Below, piece by piece: positions 4,754 through 6,854 of a DNA stretch of 6,854 nucleotides (the first letter of the stretch is position 1; each line of letters begins with the position of its first letter). The notes under the pieces are model-generated. The model made no database searches, had not been told where the DNA came from, and was given only the letters and a program-made list of their open reading frames with translations. The stretch is from Planctomycetota bacterium (GTDB lineage Bacteria > Planctomycetota > Planctomycetia > Isosphaerales > Isosphaeraceae). The stretch lies in contig JAJYCH010000262.1 in the NCBI GenBank assembly GCA_021778575.1, positions 1-6,854 of the forward strand, written 5' to 3'. Both the position numbers and the translations under genes were made by a program.

Positions 4754-6804
4754 ATGAACTGGGATGGATGATCCTGGGGGCTGCGCTCCGAGCCACCGCG
4801 CTGGCTCTGGTCGGGCTCCTGGTGGTTTTCGTCGTCAAGCGGCGAGGGCCGACGGCCGCGGCACTGGCTGGCTCGGCGACGCTCCTGGTGATGGTCGGGG
4901 TGACGGCGCTGGCGGTTTCGCCCTGGCCTCGCTGGTGGTCGCCCGATCTGGCCGAGCCCGTGGCTCCGACTCCAGTGGCCGCGCGGCCTTCGACCGAGAT
5001 GGTCGCGTCGGCGGAACCCGTCATCGAACCGGCACCGTTACCGAAAGCCGAGCCGGCGGCGACCCCCACCTGGTCGGACTTCGTTCGCGAGTACCGTCGC
5101 GAACTGGCGAAGCCGGCCTCGACCGGCCCGCGAACCACCTGGCGCTGGCCTGCCTGGCTGGCCTGCCTGTTCCTCGGCGGGCTGGCGTGGGCTTTGTTCC
5201 GGCTCGGTCTGGGGCTCTGGGCGGTCCGCTCGCTCCGGTCGAGAAGCCGGGCGATTGATGATCCGTCGTTGATCGAAACCTTCACGATGCTCCGAGGGGA
5301 ACTTGGACTCGATCAGCCAATCGAACTCCGCGAATCGACCGAAATGGCGACCCCGGCGCTGATCGGCTGGCGGAGGCCCGCCGTGATCCTTCCGGAGAGT
5401 TGGAGCGAGTGGGACGAGCCCGAGCGTCGGGCCGTTCTGGCTCATGAACTGGCCCACATTTATCGGGGCGACTACCTGATCGGTCTGTTCGCGCAGATCA
5501 GCCTGTCGCTGCACTTCTATCACCCGCTGGCGCACGCCCTGGCCCGTCGCTTGAGGCTCCAGCAAGAGCTGGCGGCCGACGCGCTGGGAGCCGCCCTGGC
5601 CGGGGGACGTCGTCCTTATCTGACCGCGCTGGCCAACCTGGCGCTCCGCCAGGAGCCGAGGCCGGCCGCCTGGCCCGCTCGGCCGTTTCTGCCTACCCAA
5701 GGGACTTTTTTGAGGAGAATCGAGATGCTCCGAGATCCCAAAGCCCTGCAACATCCACCGATGCGTCGTGCCTCCAGAGCCTTGACCGTCGCGACCCTGG
5801 CCCTGGTCGGACTCCTGATCGCCGGCTTTCGAGGGCCGAGCGGATCGACCCTGGCGCAAGCTCCATTGAGCTTGAAACCGATCCTGCCGATCCTCCAGGG
5901 ACAACCGCCGCTCGACCCCAGCACGGCGTCGTCCGATGCGATTCTTGCCATCGACATCCGGCCGGGCGAGTTGCTCAAGGACCCGGAAATCAAGAAGCTG
6001 GCCGCCCAGATCCAGGCCACCCGAGCCGATGATGCCGCGATATCGCTACTACTCTCCGGGGAGATCGAGCAGATGGTCGTTCTTGGCTTCGCGAAGAAAC
6101 CCGACGGAAACTCCACAAAGCTCGACGACAATATCCGCACCATCTTTGTGCTCCGGTCGGTGAAGCCCATCGACTGGAAGAAGCTGTTCCTGAATCAATT
6201 TGATGTGGAGGTCAAGTCGGACGGGTTTAGCTACTTCCGCAGCAGCAAACACCCCATGGCGAACTGGTATCGCGTCCTCGATCCGCTGACTTTCTTGATC
6301 GGCGATGAGCCCGACGTCAAACTCCCGCCGCTCGGAGTTGCCCGGCCGAAGGGCCGACATGGCTGGGACGACGCCTGGTCGAAGCTGGCTCCGTCACCGG
6401 TGCGGGTCGCCGTGGAAACGTCCTGGCTGGCCAAACAACTCCAGCCACCGCTCGCCCAAGGACGGCCTGGTCCTACATCGCCGATGATGGGAATTTTTGA
6501 CCCGTTGCTCGACAAGGCGCAGGCTTATGCGGTTGCCCTGAACATCAACGACGGACTGATTTTCGACGGCTTCGCGACGTGTGCTAACGAAGAGGGTTCC
6601 CAGCGAGTCGCCGAGACGCTCCGGGCCTGCCTGACACTGGGCCGGAACATGATTCCCGACTCCCGAAGATCCGCCAGATCGGAGCCGCCACCGCAAGCAA
6701 GGGCTTCGAGCGACCTGCTCGATGCCTTCGACGCGATGCTCGCTTCCGCGAAGGTCGAGCAGGACAAGAGCGTCGCTAAGTACAACGCCGCCGAGAAAGG
6801 GTAA
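4750..6804 (+). CDS. M56 family (BlaR1-like) membrane metalloprotease with unrecognised C-terminal sensor domain
   Basis: The 684-residue protein is the likely signal-sensing partner of the BlaI-like repressor. Its order follows BlaR1: membrane helices at about 7-29 and 35-57 with a K-R-R-G turn between them, an Ala/Pro-rich outer loop (58-134), and a third helix at 135-157. The cytoplasmic zinc-protease domain has HELAH (232-236), a HPL motif after it and the third ligand region QQELAAD (E273, D277). A last helix lies at about 344-360. The C-terminal part (about 370-684) should be extracytoplasmic. It is not a penicillin-binding domain: no serine SxxK/KTG arrangement is present in the right places. 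It looks like two alpha/beta halves (about 396-525 and 548-635), each beginning with a strand and an Ala/Leu helix, followed by a charged tail. Two cysteines, C611 and C627, could form a disulfide. GGGAGA at 4737-4742 serves as ribosome binding site. The ligand is unknown; by family analogy, its binding would trigger cleavage of the repressor. Confidence 0.9.
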   Translation: MNELGWMILGAALRATALALVGLLVVFVVKRRGPTAAALAGSATLLVMVGVTALAVSPWPRWWSPDLAEPVAPTPVAARPSTEMVASAEPVIEPAPLPKAEPAATPTWSDFVREYRRELAKPASTGPRTTWRWPAWLACLFLGGLAWALFRLGLGLWAVRSLRSRSRAIDDPSLIETFTMLRGELGLDQPIELRESTEMATPALIGWRRPAVILPESWSEWDEPERRAVLAHELAHIYRGDYLIGLFAQISLSLHFYHPLAHALARRLRLQQELAADALGAALAGGRRPYLTALANLALRQEPRPAAWPARPFLPTQGTFLRRIEMLRDPKALQHPPMRRASRALTVATLALVGLLIAGFRGPSGSTLAQAPLSLKPILPILQGQPPLDPSTASSDAILAIDIRPGELLKDPEIKKLAAQIQATRADDAAISLLLSGEIEQMVVLGFAKKPDGNSTKLDDNIRTIFVLRSVKPIDWKKLFLNQFDVEVKSDGFSYFRSSKHPMANWYRVLDPLTFLIGDEPDVKLPPLGVARPKGRHGWDDAWSKLAPSPVRVAVETSWLAKQLQPPLAQGRPGPTSPMMGIFDPLLDKAQAYAVALNINDGLIFDGFATCANEEGSQRVAETLRACLTLGRNMIPDSRRSARSEPPPQARASSDLLDAFDAMLASAKVEQDKSVAKYNAAEKG

Positions 6805-6808
6805 CGAA

Positions 6809-6838
6809 TTGACAACTTGCGCTGGTCTTGGCGATTAT
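6809..6838 (+). promoter_or_regulatory. Weak promoter-like sequence after the M56 gene
   Basis: TTGACA (6809-6814) is followed after 18 bp by GATTAT (6833-6838), a 4-of-6 match to the -10 box. It starts 5 bases after the M56 stop and could serve a gene beyond the window edge. The remaining bases to 6854 show no gene start and no terminator hairpin. Confidence 0.25.
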
Positions 6839-6854
6839 TGCGGTTAGCGGGCGA

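Noticed and set aside
4521..5904. Long minus-strand open frames of 254 and 288 residues opposite the repressor and M56 genes
   Set aside because: They overlap each other and the motif-bearing plus-strand genes, and are Ser/Arg/Gly/Gln-rich without recognisable structure.
6772..6783. S-V-A-K near the end of the M56 protein as a penicillin-binding SxxK motif
   Set aside because: It sits in the last 11 residues with no following SxN or KTG motif, so it cannot be the active serine of a penicillin-binding fold.

Overview
The window is GC-rich, single-copy chromosomal DNA that most likely comes from a planctomycete, probably an Isosphaeraceae-type member. The grounds are: the C-terminal part of a HYExAFE-family protein, which I know only from Planctomycetes; a BlaI-type repressor paired with an M56 membrane protease whose sensor domain is not penicillin-binding; and short heptanucleotide repeats between genes. 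I could not run a search, so the taxonomic call is inference from gene content and style. I see no rRNA, tRNA, transposase, CRISPR array or phage gene.

Left block, plus strand (positions 2-2962). It holds the 3' end of a HYExAFE-family gene, then a small secreted or membrane protein whose start codon overlaps the previous stop (ATGA). After a 51-bp spacer carrying a 7-bp tandem repeat come biotin synthase (bioB) and, 19 bp later, a complete FabF-like beta-ketoacyl-ACP synthase. Spacing and orientation allow co-transcription of some or all of these. BioB performs the last step of biotin synthesis; the condensing enzyme could belong to fatty-acid synthesis or, speculatively, to pimeloyl supply. 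A second, degenerate heptad array forms the last codons of bioB and appears to have extended the protein.

Middle, minus strand (2959-4227). A DUF2252 protein, a family related to kinase/aminoglycoside-phosphotransferase folds, is encoded convergently to the condensing enzyme. The two genes overlap tail to tail by 4 bp, with no space for a terminator.

Right block, plus strand (4228-6804). A 139-bp AT-richer intergenic region carries a good promoter candidate whose -35 box lies in the centre of a perfect 5-bp-arm inverted repeat. It precedes a BlaI/MecI-family repressor gene overlapped by ATGA with an M56 (BlaR1-like) metalloprotease. The protease keeps the BlaR1 topology and zinc site, but its extracytoplasmic C-terminal part of about 315 residues is not a beta-lactam sensor and I do not recognise it. 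By analogy with BlaI/BlaR1 this is a signal-triggered proteolytic derepression switch whose signal is unknown. It is the most interesting item in the window.

The last 50 bases hold no gene, only a weak promoter-like sequence.
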